A stretch of DNA of 64,000 nucleotides from Apricaphanius iberus (GCA_028564705.1 JAPXFQ010001133.1:4850001-4914000), one strand, 5' to 3'. Positions 23,426 to 35,985 are shown, counted from the stretch's first letter. A program made the numbers and translations. Notes: generated from the letters alone by a model not told the origin.

Positions 23426-24914
23426 ATATCTTGATTGCAGTGTCTGTTTTTATTCTTTTACTCTGCTACACTTTCTAGTAAATTATCAAGTGGATATTTT
23501 CCCAAATGCTCCCCCATCTTAACATATAATCAGACAAAAGGGGATAAAAATTTACTCGATCTGTGTGTTTGACAATGTAAGGATATCCAAAACACTTAAC
23601 AGACATGGCAAAACAGAAGTTGCATCAGTTTGACTTGAATTTTACTTTCCAATTTCCAAAATTACTACATTAGGATGAACAATAACATAAGAGGCAAAGA
23701 AGAAAGGAAATCATGCTGAATAAAAACAGAGCAAGAAGATTACTTTTAGTGAATTTATCAGGAGCAATCTGTTACAGTGTCCTGGTATGGATTAAGGCAG
23801 AAATCAAAAAGGAGCAAGGGAAACATTTCTTTATGATAAAACATGAAGGGAGATAAATCAAAGTGCAGGAAACGGAGATACAAAGCAAAACCTAAAGAAC
23901 AAAATAGAAATAGAAGCAATGGATGACATTAACCCCAAAACGTTGTCCAAATCCACCAGTCATACACAATGAACAGTAGAATTTTTCTCCAATGTTATTC
24001 AGTGCAATTTATCAAAGCTTTGTTCAAGGAAACATGATTCAATTTAAAATAATGGGCACAAAAACAGCATATGATTTTATAAAATTCAATAGTGCTTAGA
24101 GGATTTGGGTTTGGTGTCTCCATCTGCTAATGCAATTCGTTATTTACAGTAAATGTAACCTTTGTATTTATCAGTTGATGGGCATAAAATGGGACATTGC
24201 AGAAGCAATGGAAACACAATGTTGAAGGTAGGCTAATGATCTCTGTGGCTTTATGTAAAGAAAGATCCAATTATTATGCACAAAAATAGATAATTAAAAT
24301 ATAATTAGAGCAAAATACGTTTTGCAAACTCATTTTCTTTGTCAAACCCCATTTGGAAAAGAATATGGCTTTCTGATATTTTTCCAGGAGGTTTACAATA
24401 CCATCTGTGCTCAGCTTATGCTACTGAAGTTCTTATAATCATAAGTGATGCGACAATAGCTCATTCTTTTGTTCTTTGCATACTTTTTTTGTGAATAAAT
24501 TCTTTTTAACAATCAAATATGAACATATATTTACCTCCCCCAAGGAGCTTATGTTTTCACCAGAGTTTCATTGTTTGTTAGTTAGCAATTTAACTCACAA
24601 AGTTATTGGTGATTATTGATGAAATATTAAGGAATTGTGTGCAATAGGACCAGGAACAAATAATAAGAAGTTGGGGGTGATTATTTTCATAAATATCTAC
24701 TGAACTAATAATGGTATCAGTGTGAATCAAGCTGCTAAAGAGATATTTGAAATAGATCTCAAGATGGAATGGGGACTGTGCTGCTTTAGTGGTGGTCTGG
24801 AATCTTGATTTTCTAGTTTCACTATGCATGTTTGTTTAGCTGCAAGGGTTACCTATATTTCACCTGGTGATTGGTGCACAAACTAATTTTTATATCCAGT
24901 AAGATACTATAAAG
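23426..24914. other. No gene recognised
   Basis: AT-rich sequence without exon-like or terminal-repeat structure. Confidence 0.45.
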
Positions 24915-24915
24915 T

Positions 24916-24924
24916 AACAGAAAT

Positions 24925-24959
<35 letters not shown>

Positions 24960-24974
24960 GAAATGCTCTTTTTT
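24916..24974 (-). repeat. Poly(T) tract flanked by a 19-bp direct repeat
   Basis: AACAGAAATGCTC followed by T occurs at 24916 and again at 24956-24974, separated by the rest of a 27-T run (24929-24955). On the minus strand this reads as a poly(A) tail enclosed by a target-site duplication with no body. Slippage plus tandem duplication is the alternative. Confidence 0.7.
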
Positions 24975-26255
24975 AAAGTTTGCAATAAGCAATTAGTTCA
25001 GATATTAGTTTGGAACTCATACATGCATCAGTAAAGATACTCTGGAGTTTATGTTTTGGGATAGGTTTCACAAGACTGAAGATGCTATTTAAATGGCACA
25101 ATGTCTTTACAGAATGTCACTTTATACGTAAATGGATCTTTGGAGACATAACCACAAGCCGTGAACCTCTACCAAAGAAGTGGCCTCTGTGAAGACAGTT
25201 GACATTGTCCCTTGTGTTAATTGTCTGTAAAAATAGTCAGATGCCTGGAGTTAACTGACCAAATGAGGGTTGTTTATTTTTGTAAATGAACGGACATGCT
25301 GTTTTGCACAAGCCCACACTGCCGGCTCAGAGGACAGACTCACTCAGCTGTGACAAACAGGTACTTGGTAATTTTATGACCTGACGTGCTGATGCAGCAT
25401 AGGAACAGTGGTGGCGTATATGTGAAATGGGTTGAATTAGGATAAATTAATTGGAGTTGCATTCAGAGTTAGTGCTGTTGCTGATCAGATCAGCTAATCT
25501 TCTCCAAAGAAGTATGTCTTTTGTAATCCCACACTTGCAGATACATAATGAATAACATAATGTCAGACAGTTTTACATATGAAGAACAGCCTGTTTCCTC
25601 CAGGAGAAAACACAAAAGGACCAGAAGCACCAAAGGGAAGTTCTTCAGGGAAAAAACAAGCTGTCTTTGCAGTTTATTCAAAGCTACTTTAATCTTTTAG
25701 TTTTTAAAACTTAAAGCTGCCTTAGTTATCTCACTTTGAGATATTGTAATAAAAATAATTCATATAAATCAACATATTTTGGCTAAAGTCACTTAAAAGG
25801 AAACAAAAATAATGTTCTCTACAACAAGACATATTTTAATGGCTGATGTCCTGTAGTCCTAAATACATGGATATCTATCATTATAAACATTTCTGTCTAC
25901 TCCTTCTTTCTTTCTGTCCTATTGAGTGGATTGTGGGGGCAGCGGGACACTCGATTGTTTTTAATGTGACCACACATGTGGCAGCTGCAGCACTACCATC
26001 GGGCAGAGCAGACATCTGATGGAGAAAAATTACCAATTTCTTTCCTTCTGTTTTTTCTTCCTGGAAAGCTCCTCTCTTCCTCTCCATTTTCATTGTGCAT
26101 CGTTTTTCAATCATTTCTTCTCCCTTACTCCCACCTTTCACATCTCCAGTAGTGTGTCAGCCCACCTGGGCTGTCACACAGAACAAGATGAGAAATAGGA
26201 AAGCAGCTCATCAGCTGCACCAACTGACAGGAAAGTAGTTGTGTGTGTGTGTGTA

Positions 26256-26289
<34 letters not shown>

Positions 26290-27140
26290 GGTAAAGGTGT
26301 ATCTATATTTATCAGTTCTGTATGTGAAAAAAGTAATTATTGATATTTAAAGTTGATGCATAGCAGAATGTTCTGTATGAGTATAAGCGTATGTCTCCTT
26401 GAGCATATAAATACTGAGGCAATGCAGCATGACTGAACTGCCTGGTTTCAGACTGTTTGGAAGGACAACAACACTGTTGTATTAAATTATAAACGTATGA
26501 ACACCTTTGATCACAGGATTTAAGCAACCACATTACTGAAAAAATGTAAAGTTAAGAACAGACACCTAGTTGGTGCAGAGACATCAATGTTTTTGCAAAA
26601 AAAGTGGAAGCATTTAGGTCACAGTCACATATGAAATCTATATGTTATTACAGGTACATTTTCTTTCATTTTTCAACTTTTTTTTGCTTATATTGTTTCT
26701 TGACAGTAAGATCCTGCATTATTTTAGTAGTGCCCAGTATGTAAACATGAGTATGTGGAAATCTTGGTCCAGAGTTATTGAGCTCCCCAACATGTCATCC
26801 AGGCTTCAACATTTTCCGGCCTACTTGTATTTCCTGTCCACATACTGACTCTATGCCCTTGGCATTTCGGATGGCAGACAGATTCTTTTTATCCCTGCAG
26901 AAGTTTTATGATGAAGACACTAAAATCGCTCAGGTTTTTCAGCCTCTTATTCACCTTGTTGCTATGACCAAAAATGGTAGTGTAAATTGAGTTCACAACT
27001 TCCAGACCGGCATCACTTCCTTCCTTCCCTATCATAATGGGGAACAGGGGGGATTTTGACTTTGAACATGGTGTGGTGTCCAGCCAGTAGCAGTTTTGTA
27101 GACAAAAATACCTTTTTTGATATTGGGGCATAATGGGCAG
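24975..27140. other. No gene recognised
   Basis: AT-rich DNA. The more GC-rich part at 25880-26160 is open for 86 codons on the minus strand but is low-complexity (Lys/Glu-rich) and unsupported. It contains the microsatellite at 26239-26286. Confidence 0.45.
26239..26286. repeat. (GT)n microsatellite
   Basis: About 24 GT units with an interruption (TATGC) near 26254. Confidence 0.95.
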
Positions 27141-27144
27141 ACTA

Positions 27145-27340
27145 ATTCAAGGTTACAGTTCATACAAATTCATCAAAATTGGACGATAACAGACTGGATA
27201 AGCATTGCTTAGATTGATCAGTCTCAATTTCTACTCCAAATTTCAGGTGGTAGGGTCAGATCTTAATATAAACATCATGAATGCAAAAGAGGTCCCACCC
27301 AGAAATAGAAAGGTGTTCCCAACAAAATGGGCAGTGAGTG
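27145..27340 (+). pseudogene. Tc1-like transposase fragment, same lineage as 15283-17055
   Basis: 'CATCAAAATTGGACGATAAC', 'TCAGTCTCAATTTCTACTCC' and 'CAGGTGGTAGGGTCAGATCT' are sense-strand transposase. The end 'AAAATGGGCAGTGAGTG' is the terminal repeat. Everything between is deleted, leaving about 0.2 kb. Confidence 0.7.
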
Positions 27341-28845
27341 TTGATGGATGCATGTAATATAGCTTTAGCATTTGATACTTTGAGAATGTTGGTATGCTCA
27401 CCTTTTTTCTTGCCAAAAATCTGGAGGTTAGCAAATTGCGGTATGATGATAAATGTTAAAAAAGTATTGTCTGGTGACAGTTTGAGGCTTTATAATAGAT
27501 TCATAGGCACCAGTCAAGACAAGATTTTTAAAATACTTTCTTGGTGTCAGTGTGACAGGTGCATTTGTTGTTTTTTCCTAGTTTCAGTTAGAAGCTGATT
27601 TCAGGTTTGACTCTTCACAGCATGATGTTGCACACTGCACACAACATTTATGCACAGTCTATTTGTAAATGTACACATCTATGTAAAGAGGTTTGTGCTC
27701 ACACATAAGCATCACAGATTCTACAGCTCCTGAGTTTTCCCACATGATGTATCAGCCTGACAGCCTGTACCGCACTGTCATAACTTCATTCTTCATTGTT
27801 TTCTCTGCTGTCAGTCCATGGATCTATATTGTCAAACTGCCAAGCTTTTACATTTTATTGCTGTCGTTGATCTAATATTTTTATGTGCATTCATCAGATG
27901 CAAAATGGTGTATTCAATGACATTGATAAAAAAACGACTTTGATATAAAGTTTTAGCTAAGAGTAAGCAGAAAAAAACCTAAAATTATACAGCTGACTGA
28001 TCCGGCCTCTATGTGCATGATCATTCCAATAAATATCACCAAGCCAATGAGTCATTGATGGGTGCTTTTTGGAATATAAAATGAATTGCAAGTTTCAACA
28101 CAGACCGAACGTGCTAACATCATACAACAAACTCTTAATTTCCAAATTAATTAATTAACCAGCATTGCAGACTCTTTATTGTTGTTCCGTCAATATTTTG
28201 GGTTTGTTTAGCCGATAGAGGTTTATTTGTCTACATTAGAAAACTTTGAGCAGAGGGTGGAAAAGTTAATTTTTGTTTGCCAGAAGACCATAGCAGATTT
28301 ACTGAAAATATTCAGGCTGAAGACACTTTGAGAATATAAACTCGCTGTCCTTCAGACGTTCCTTGGGAGGATGGTGCACTTGTGACACTCCATGCGTGGA
28401 ATAAAAAAGCATGTTTACATTTTTTCAGTATTGTTGTTCCACAAGATGCCGAATGCAAAACATGTTTATGACCGTACCAGAGGAATAGACTTAGCGACAT
28501 CCTGTTGTCAAATAATGGTGTTTACCACAAAAAATTAAGGGATTTAAGATTCTTTGTGAAAGATTTGGATGATACCACAGTTACAGCCCTGTGGGTGGGG
28601 CTAATTGAAAGCAGATCCTACAGTGGTACCCTTTTAAGGTGAAATAACCTTAAGGCCTCCTGCCAAATTTCAAGTAGATCAAAGAAATGTCAAACCATGT
28701 AAATGGAAAAGAGTCCAACTCACTGTGTGGCTTTTTTCAGCACAACACATGCTAAAACAGTATTCCTTTAAACAGCATAACTCATGAACTTGGTGCTCTA
28801 GTTTTGTGTAAACACATATTATTCAGCTTTCCTTACATTTAAACT
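27341..28845. other. No gene recognised
   Basis: AT-rich; no supported exon or element. Confidence 0.45.
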
Positions 28846-28885
28846 AATATATTAAAAAAACAGAGCTCTGTTTTTTTAATATATT
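28846..28885. repeat. Perfect 40-bp palindrome
   Basis: The two 20-base halves meet at 28865/28866 in CAGAG|CTCTG and match at all 20 pairs, with no spacer. An A7 and a T7 run flank the GC-containing centre. Confidence 0.97.
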
Positions 28886-29609
28886 GAGCATCAGTGACAG
28901 TAAAAGTACTGCATAAGGCTTTCAAAAAAGATGCAGATAAATCACAGCTTTTGCAAAAATTAGACAACCACAGTAGGTGCCTTGTTGACACAGGAGGGGC
29001 AGCCAGGGGCAGAAATCCATCCAGATACAGTGTAGCTGAAGTGAACAGAAAGTGAGGGTTAGCCTCATTAACTGGTATGGAGCTAAAAAATCCCTTGGAA
29101 ACGGTTTAGGTAAAGCAACCTTATGTTTGTTAACTAAATCATTTAATTTGATTCTCTTTTTAATTCGGACTGGAAGACCACATTAAGTAAAATAACCAGC
29201 AGCCACTACATAAATGTAAACCTCAGCAGAAAAAAAAAGTTATGCAAGTAGTTCTGAAAAGATATATCTACTATATGCAATGTTGTTATAAACTGTTACC
29301 CATGCAGTTATTTTTTGTGTCAGTGTTCAACTGTGTTGTGTTTAATTTTCATGCCGTTCTATGACATCCAAACAATTCTGTGTACATGAACTCGTCATCT
29401 GTCAATAAAACTTTATACTGAGTGATCCCATGAGATTATATTTCAATAAAATGTTCAATTCAGTTCAATTCAAACTTTGACAGACTTTACATCAATAGTA
29501 AACAAACAACACAACATATTAACCGTTATAAAAATGGTAACATTTTTAAAAATATGAAACTATAATGTATGTGTTTTATTTCAACTTTATAGGCAACTGC
29601 GCAGAAAAG
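28886..29609. other. No gene recognised
   Basis: AT-rich; AATAAA hexamers near 29404 and 29444 are not linked to any gene seen here. Confidence 0.45.
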
Positions 29610-29785
29610 TATTGTTCTTCCATTTATCCTTTTTCCAGACACATTTTTCCTGCTAAGATAACTATCACTGGGCAAGAGGCAGGGCACATCCAGGACGGAT
29701 CTCAAATCCAACACAGGAACATACAAAACAACGATTAATGCACACTCAACTGGACTGGCAATTTAGAATTAATAAAAAAACGTTT
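29610..29785 (+). repeat. Fish interspersed repeat, diverged copy C
   Basis: 'CTATCACTGGGCAAGAGGCA', 'GGGCACATCCAGGACGGATC' and 'CAACTGGACTGGCAATTTAG' recall the 5' half of the repeat at 1985-2224, strongly diverged. Confidence 0.5.
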
Positions 29786-32645
29786 GATCTTTAGATTGAT
29801 TGAAAAAAATATGAGAATGGAACACTATGTTGGTCCATAGAAGGATGTTTTTTGCTAGGGGATGGAAGTGCTGAGAATCACACACACTTATTGCCACATC
29901 TGCTGTCATGTATGGGTAAACTATCATCTAAAAAGTTGTTCCATATACAGTTTTATAAAAAATTATCCATATCGCTGGCAGAGTTACAGTAGATTTAAGA
30001 ATATTTTCATTTAATCAAGAAGTTATTTTCTATTAGGAAAGGAAATAGGTATCCATCAAGGATAATCAGAATAAGTTTTGACAGAAAATTATCTATGCTA
30101 TATAGCTCTCCTAATAATGAGAGGAATAATCTGTATTTTCATTATAACAGTTAGAATCTTCTTTTTTACTGACCAGTGGTTTGCATTTCTGTGATGTGTT
30201 ATTTTGGTTTTTTATGTTTGGTGATGAACATCAACTCTTTGGCTTCATCTGCAGATGTTCAGTGAAATTTGAGTCAGTACTCTTGTAGGACCACTTCAAA
30301 ATGTCAATATGTCCAGTCAGAAAAAACATTTAGCTAAATTTCAAAGATTACTTTTAACCTAAATCTTTAACTGGCATGGATAATACTGGCTTAGCTGTAT
30401 CTCTGGAAAACAGACCCATTATCTTTCTTGGATTCCTTGTGGACAGAAACCGATGTCCGATTCTTCTTTTCTCTGTCCACCTTGTAGCTGTCATGCCTTA
30501 TAGTGATGCTAACACTGTCACACTTTCTCTCTCTCTCTCTTTACTTTTCTCTCTTCATCCCGGTCTCTAGCTTTCTAATTATCTCGCTCTTTCATCTTGT
30601 GTAACTTTGGTTCTGTGCTGTCACCTTTTACTCTCACTTCGCTCTGCAGTTTCCATCATCTGTCGAGCTATCCTCTTTTTCTTAGTTTTTTTTACGCCTC
30701 CATGTCATCCCCTCACCTTTATTCTTTGACCTGCTCGTCTCTCCTTATTATGTTATTTGCTTTTTTTCTCTCAATCTTATACCTCTTTCTATCACTTTTC
30801 CCCCATCTATCTATATGTCCTTTGCTTTAACGTTCTTTTCCTTAGCTCCTATTATTCCTTTCCCCTGCTGCTCTTTTCCTTTGTCCCCTCCCATTGCTGT
30901 TTCTGGTCTGTCACCTGTTCACATGCTTTACCTTTTCCATCCCACTCCACTTGCTTAAGGTTTTGGATGTCATCGCTCTGGCCTGTGGTTAACAGGTCTT
31001 TTTTTCCACGATTCCACTCTGATTGACAGGGCATTTGGATGGTGGTTGATGAGCTTTGCCAGACTCCCAGACTATCAGCATCCATGCCCAACAGAGCTGC
31101 TCAAGAAACCTCATTGGGCCTCCTGGCCACAGCATGGTGCTTACTTTGATATTGGCCAGTCTGCGGTTTTTTTCATTCTCGGTGGAATTGTAAACCCTGA
31201 GGCTGCACACTATTCAACTCCTACAATCATAAGAAGTGACTGAGAATTACTCATCAGACTTGTTCAGCAAATCTTAATCTTGGCTGTGATCACATTTGAA
31301 ACCTTTACACAGAGGTGTATTGGGAATGTTTCAATCCTCGCAGAGATCCTGATGTTACTCATGCATTTTTTCCAATGAAAATATCATGCTGTTGCCAGGC
31401 AACGTGTAATACTCCATAAACCAGAGTTACCACTAAGTTACATATAATTACTGTCCAATAGAAACACAAATCCAAACTAAACTCCTCTAGACTTTTTAAT
31501 GCATTAAATGCATTTTCAGTGTTAATATCATATTGAGTTTGTATTAGGCTTCCCTAACTGTTGTTGGTTTCTCAAAATATCCTCGTAGACATTCTGCAAT
31601 AATCTGCATAATATATATAGAGAATAAGTTCTGATGTTACCAAGTTCTTCTGGGAGCGTTTTGTTAAAAATTAAAAAAGAATTTTAAGACACAAATGAGA
31701 AACATATCATTTGTTTGCATGTGCAAAATAGAGGCACATGGGCATTTTATTGTTCTAGGTTGTGCAGATAGCAGTTAAGCACGTACTGTTTCGCATATGA
31801 GCATATCCATCAGCAATGTCCACGATGTGATATCCAGCCTTCTGAGTGACAGTTTGCTGCTGTGTGGGCTGGATTGACTGCTTATATCATGTTTTCAACC
31901 TTTCTTCATTACTTTGGTCCAAGCCCCACCCAAACTGTCAGCAAATGTATCCGAGGGGGCTATCCATTCCTTTCACTTCCCCCCACCCTTTCCCTGCCTT
32001 TTGTTTTGGTCCTTACTTTACAGTAACATGCTCTCTGTCTTCTCTATGTCAGGTTAAGTTTAGCTGTCATGGTTAACTTGTGCATTGCTGATTAAACTCT
32101 AAATAGGGCATGCCTGTTTTGGACTTGATGCTCATTATAAAGTGAAATAAAGAATTTAAGTCAGGGTTTTATTGTGTTTAGACACCCAGGGAATCGCATA
32201 AAGTTTGACCAAATTTATGAATACAATGCGCCTATTCCTCTTCTCTTTGGCTGTGGCGCAGTGCACGGGGCAGAAAATGTGGTACTCACAGCTGTGGGAG
32301 TTTTTCTCAATCAGGCCCTTTGGGTGCTTCAAAACAAATGGCACCTCTTTTCCTTGAGCCAGTTCGGCTACACATAACTAATGCCTTTTATTTCCGGATA
32401 TAGAAGATAATTCTACCAATTTTATGTTTATTATTGTAAATCAATGGTGGCCCAGAAAGTGTTAGATTCTTAAAGACTAAAACTGTTCTTGACAAGCAGA
32501 TGGGCTAAATATTTCCTGTCTCCTGAAAGCATTCAGATGAGGAAAAATTTCACAGAACACATATTACATCCTTTCTGGCAGTGAACCCAGTCTGATGTTT
32601 TGAGTCACAATAGTGTGTAGTCTGTTAAGGGTTATAGTTATGTAA
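29786..32645. other. No gene recognised; pyrimidine-rich centre
   Basis: Around 30520-30870 the plus strand is long-run pyrimidine-rich with a (CT)n tract near 30525, giving Ser/Leu/Phe open frames on the plus strand and Lys/Glu-type frames on the other that are compositional. A 65-98 codon frame near 31000-31243 has an acceptor-like AG before it but no donor or recognisable domain. Confidence 0.45.
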
Positions 32646-32858
32646 TGTATTTATTTTATTGCATTTACTAGCCTGCTGGTGGTCGTCAAGGGGCCCAGTG
32701 GCACCTGTGTTTGGCAGCCTTTCCTCTGTCAGTGTGCCCCAGGGCAGCTGTGGCTACAATGTAGTAGCTTGCATCCATCTGAATGACTGGATGTAGTGTA
32801 AAGAGCTTTGTGGTCGTCTGACTGAAAAAGAGCTATACAAATGCAGGGCATTTACCAT
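32646..32858 (-). repeat. SINE-like interspersed fish repeat
   Basis: Reverse-complement copy of the unit at 57254-57471. 'CCAGGGCAGCTGTGGCTACA' then 'ATGTAGTAGCTTGC', 'GTAGTGTAAAGAGCTTTGTG' and 'AAAGAGCTATACAAATGCAG' appear in the expected reversed order and end in 'CATTTACCATTT'. Non-coding. Confidence 0.75.
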
Positions 32859-33180
32859 TTTAACTACTAAATATGTAAAAGCTTCTAAATGAAATATTTT
32901 AACTTAAGTTGTCTTTTGTTCCTTAGTGAACTGATAAAAGATGAACAATTCTTTTTTTATGATTTACTTCTTTGCATCAAAAGTCTACTTCTCCTCCTCA
33001 TTTTGAAATATTGACCTGGATATAGTTCTCCACTCATACAATGAGATATATTCTAATGATTTTTAGGATTTCTTTGGTTCTTCATTTATCAGAATCATGG
33101 AGCTGGCTCTATGGAACCATTAGTTCCCTTGGTCCCTTGTCATTTTTGTGACTACTGTGTTTGTGAAGGACGGCAAACTC
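32859..33180. other. No gene recognised
   Basis: AT-rich; nothing supported. Confidence 0.4.
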
Positions 33181-33440
33181 TTACGGTTTGTTCACAATGA
33201 ACGCGTTTGAAGTTTCGTGGGTGTCAGGTTTACATGTAAAGTCAATGGAGAAGTGCGCTGGCATGCAGATTTGCGGTGCGGAAAGGCTGTTCTGTCTGAT
33301 TTGTGCGTCAGATTAGCACAAATGAGGCATTTGATGTACGTTAGAAAATATGCACACAATTACGGCCGTGCACCGCGTTCTGATGCTTTTGGTGTGAATT
33401 GTTTGGTTTTTGGTTGTACTTTGAGGGCAACACTAGTTTG
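33181..33440. mobile_element. Possible MITE, CpG-rich island in AT-rich DNA
   Basis: 'GGTTTGTTCACAATGAACGC' and many CpG, 'GTGCGG', 'GCGTCAG' phrases set this segment apart. Such sequence is typical of some fish MITEs, but clear inverted ends and a target duplication were not resolved. An open frame of 74 codons runs through it and is not convincing. Confidence 0.3.
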
Positions 33441-34454
33441 ATGCTTAATTAGGTACGTAATTCCGACACTTCCTAAGATTAATGTGTTAGTTTAAAATTA
33501 GCCAATATTTAGAGCTTTTTGATTTGTAAATCCAACAGCCAGATGGAGTCACCACAAAAAATGATAATAAAGCTAATACAATTTGTTAGTGGTTTGGAAC
33601 ATTGTTATTTACCATATTCTTAGTCTGTGACTGTCAGAAATATAAAAATGTAAAAATATTGTGTACCTCATGTGGTACAATTCATATATTCATTTATAGG
33701 CATAATCACTGTATTAAAATGTATTTTATTTGAAAATGTTTTCCCTCTCTTTAGTTATGTACTGTAACTTTGGTGCTATGCACTGTTTTGAGGCAGGGCT
33801 AAAAACAATGTAGGTAAATAGTGGGGAAAGACAGGGTATACAGTGCTGATGAAGACTGAAGACTAGAAAAACACTATATTAAGAGATTGAAGGAAGGCAA
33901 TGATGTCGTTACAGGCTGTACAAAACAGATTCACTTCCTAAGCAGTTCATGTATTGATGAAAAACAGCAAGTTCAAAGTGAAGGCATTCGAGGGCCTTGA
34001 AATGGCAAACCCAGGCTTAGTTTCACCTTGTGTTTGATTGTATTTTAATGATTTAGCCTGTTAACTGCCCTCAGAGACTCTTCTGAGCACAGCATGTCTG
34101 TGAAAAGTTAATTTTTCAATTCAGAATAATGCTAGAAAATGCTAGTTAAAGCATTCTGGGATTCGACTGGAACTGAAATCTTGTTCTTCAGCTTTATGTA
34201 TCGCTAACTTTATCATTCACTGACATTGTATATTAACTCCAAATCTTTATTTAGCAGGAAGCGGTGCAGTGTAACATTTGCACTAGGTTCTAACTAAATA
34301 GGTGGATACATTTTGTCTACACTACTTTCCAAGTTTTTGCTTTGTTTTTTTGCTTTGTTTCCATTGAGGATTACTGTGGTCATTTAAGACCCACATTGTT
34401 CATTTTTCCTACAAAGCTTGAATATCCACTCTCCAAACTGGAATTTAGCATTCA
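33441..34454. other. No gene recognised
   Basis: AT-rich; nothing supported. Confidence 0.45.
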
Positions 34455-34580
34455 GAATAATGCCCTATAAAAGCATTCATATACCCTCTTTTAAATCTTG
34501 TCACATACCAGCCACAAAATGTAATGTTTTTTGGGGATTTTATGTAATGGAACATCATTGTAATGCTAGAAATTTATATA

Positions 34581-35661
34581 CAGTGGGGCAAAAAAGTATT
34601 TAGTCAGCCACAGATTGTGCAAGTTCTCCCACTTAAAATGATGACAGAGGTCAGTAATTTTCATCATAGGTACACTTCAACTGTGAGAGACAGAATGTGA
34701 AAAAAAATCCAAGATTTCACATTGTAGGATTTTTAAAGAATTTATTTGTAAATTATGGTGGAAAATAAGTATTTGGTCAATAACAAAAATTCAACTCAAT
34801 TCTTTGTAATATAACCTTTGTTGGCAATAACAGAGGTCAAATGATTACTATAGATCTTTACCAGGTTTGCACACACAGTAGCTGGTATTTTGGCCCATTC
34901 CTCCATGCAGATCTTCTCGAGAGCAGTGATGTTTTGGGGCTGTCGCCGAGCAACACGGACTTTCAACTCCCTCCACAGATTTTCTGTGGGGATGAGGTCT
35001 GGAGACTGGCTAGGCCACTCCAGGACTTTCAAATGCTTCTTACGGAGCCAGTTCTTCGTTGCCCGGGCAGTGTGTTTGGGATCATTGTCATGTTGGAAGA
35101 CCCAGCCACGTTTCATCTTCCAAGCTCTCACTGATGGAAGCAGGTTTTGGCTCAATATCTCACGATACATGGCCCCATTCATTCTTTCCTTAACACGGAT
35201 CAGTCGTCCTGTCCCCTTAGCAGAAAAACAGCCCCAAAGCATGATGTGTCCACCCCCAAGCTTCACAGTAGGCAAGGTGTTCTTGGGATGCAACTCAGTA
35301 TTCTTCTTCCTCCAAACACGACGAGTTGAGTTTATACCAAAAAGTTCTACTTTGGTTTTATCTGACCACATGACATTCTCCCAATCCTCTGCTGTATCAT
35401 CCATGTGCTCTCTGGCAAACTTCAGATGGGCCTGGACATGCAGTGGCTTAAGCAGGGGGACACGTCTGGCACTGCAGGATTTGATTTCCTGTTGTTGTAG
35501 TGTGTTACTGATGGTAACCTTTGTTACTTTGGTCCCAAATTTCAAATTCTGTCTCTCACAGTTGAAGTGTACCTATGATGAAAATTACTGACCTCTATCA
35601 TTATTTTAAGTGGGAGAACTTGCACAATCGGTGGCTGACTAAATACTTTTTTGCCCCACTG
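34581..35661 (-). mobile_element. Young, internally deleted Tc1-like transposon with intact ends
   Basis: Both ends begin CAGTGGGGCAAAAAAGTATT, and the first ~118 bases of the two inverted repeats differ at only about four positions. The element is flanked by TA on both sides (34579-34580 and 35662-35663), the standard Tc1/mariner target. At 1081 bp it is shorter than the roughly 1.6 kb of full elements because the promoter-proximal region encoding the N-terminal DNA-binding half has been deleted. Matching ends suggest a recent insertion. Confidence 0.93.
34796..35545 (-). CDS. Tc1-like transposase, C-terminal catalytic part only
   Basis: A 249-codon frame encodes the DDE catalytic core of a Tc1/mariner transposase, the nuclear enzyme that excises and inserts the element at TA. 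The first catalytic Asp lies in [13 protein letters not shown] (about residues 58-70). The second is in [12 protein letters not shown], and the Glu follows 34 residues later in DLIPTENLW, fitting the DD34E class. '[14 protein letters not shown]' and the C-terminal 'NKGYITKN' are also typical. Full-length relatives have about 340 residues; the N-terminal paired-like helix-turn-helix region that binds the terminal repeats is missing, so the protein should not mobilise DNA by itself. The first Met is only the first available one; the true frame is truncated by the deletion. The catalytic residues are unbroken. Confidence 0.9.
   Translation of the reverse strand: MKFGTKVTKVTISNTLQQQEIKSCSARRVPLLKPLHVQAHLKFAREHMDDTAEDWENVMWSDKTKVELFGINSTRRVWRKKNTELHPKNTLPTVKLGGGHIMLWGCFSAKGTGRLIRVKERMNGAMYREILSQNLLPSVRAWKMKRGWVFQHDNDPKHTARATKNWLRKKHLKVLEWPSQSPDLIPTENLWRELKVRVARRQPQNITALEKICMEEWAKIPATVCANLVKIYSNHLTSVIANKGYITKN

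Positions 35662-35709
<48 letters not shown>
35662..35709. repeat. (TA)n tract at the Tc1 insertion boundary
   Basis: About 24 TA units start exactly at the right-hand TA duplication of the young Tc1 element, consistent with expansion of a TA-rich target or with insertion into a TA microsatellite. Confidence 0.95.
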
Positions 35710-35713
<4 letters not shown>

Positions 35714-35985
35714 TGAAAAGTCTGATGACCCTTTGCATTTAGACCCCTTTACCTTGAAACCCTGAAGTAAAATTTAGTTTAGACAATTGTCTTGAAAGTC
35801 ATCAAATTATTAAATACAATTGTGTAAATATGTGTAATTTATTAATAATATACTAATCAGTTGCTCTGTGAAGGTATTTGAGGTTAGCTACCATGCCAAA
35901 CAAAACCGTAACTAAATTTGTGAAGAAGTTTAAATTAGGGTTATATCCCAAGTTTAGCAGCAGTCCCAATGTTCAATCTATTAGA

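Larger units (their letters stand above)
34455..35985 (+). mobile_element. Older Tc1-like fragment split by a younger Tc1 insertion
   Basis: The left part (34455-34578) reads 'AAAAGCATTCATATACCCTC' and 'GGGGATTTTATGTAATGGAA'. The right part (35710-35985) reads 'AGACCCCTTTACCTTGAAAC', 'GTCATCAAATTATTAAATAC', 'GCTCTGTGAAGGTATTTGAG' and 'TTTGTGAAGAAGTTTAAATT'. Together they match the 5' terminal repeat and 5' leader up to the start of transposase of a distinct fish Tc1 lineage, in the correct order. The rest of that element is absent. Its sequence is broken at a TA by the 1081-bp element 34581-35661 plus a (TA)n tract. Confidence 0.75.

Noticed and set aside
30990..31243. Open frame 'RLPDYQHPCPTELLKKPHWA' after an AG
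   Set aside because: No donor, no recognisable protein, and no partner exon.
34890..35591. 233-codon plus-strand frame across the Tc1 element
   Set aside because: It is the antisense shadow of the transposase on the minus strand.
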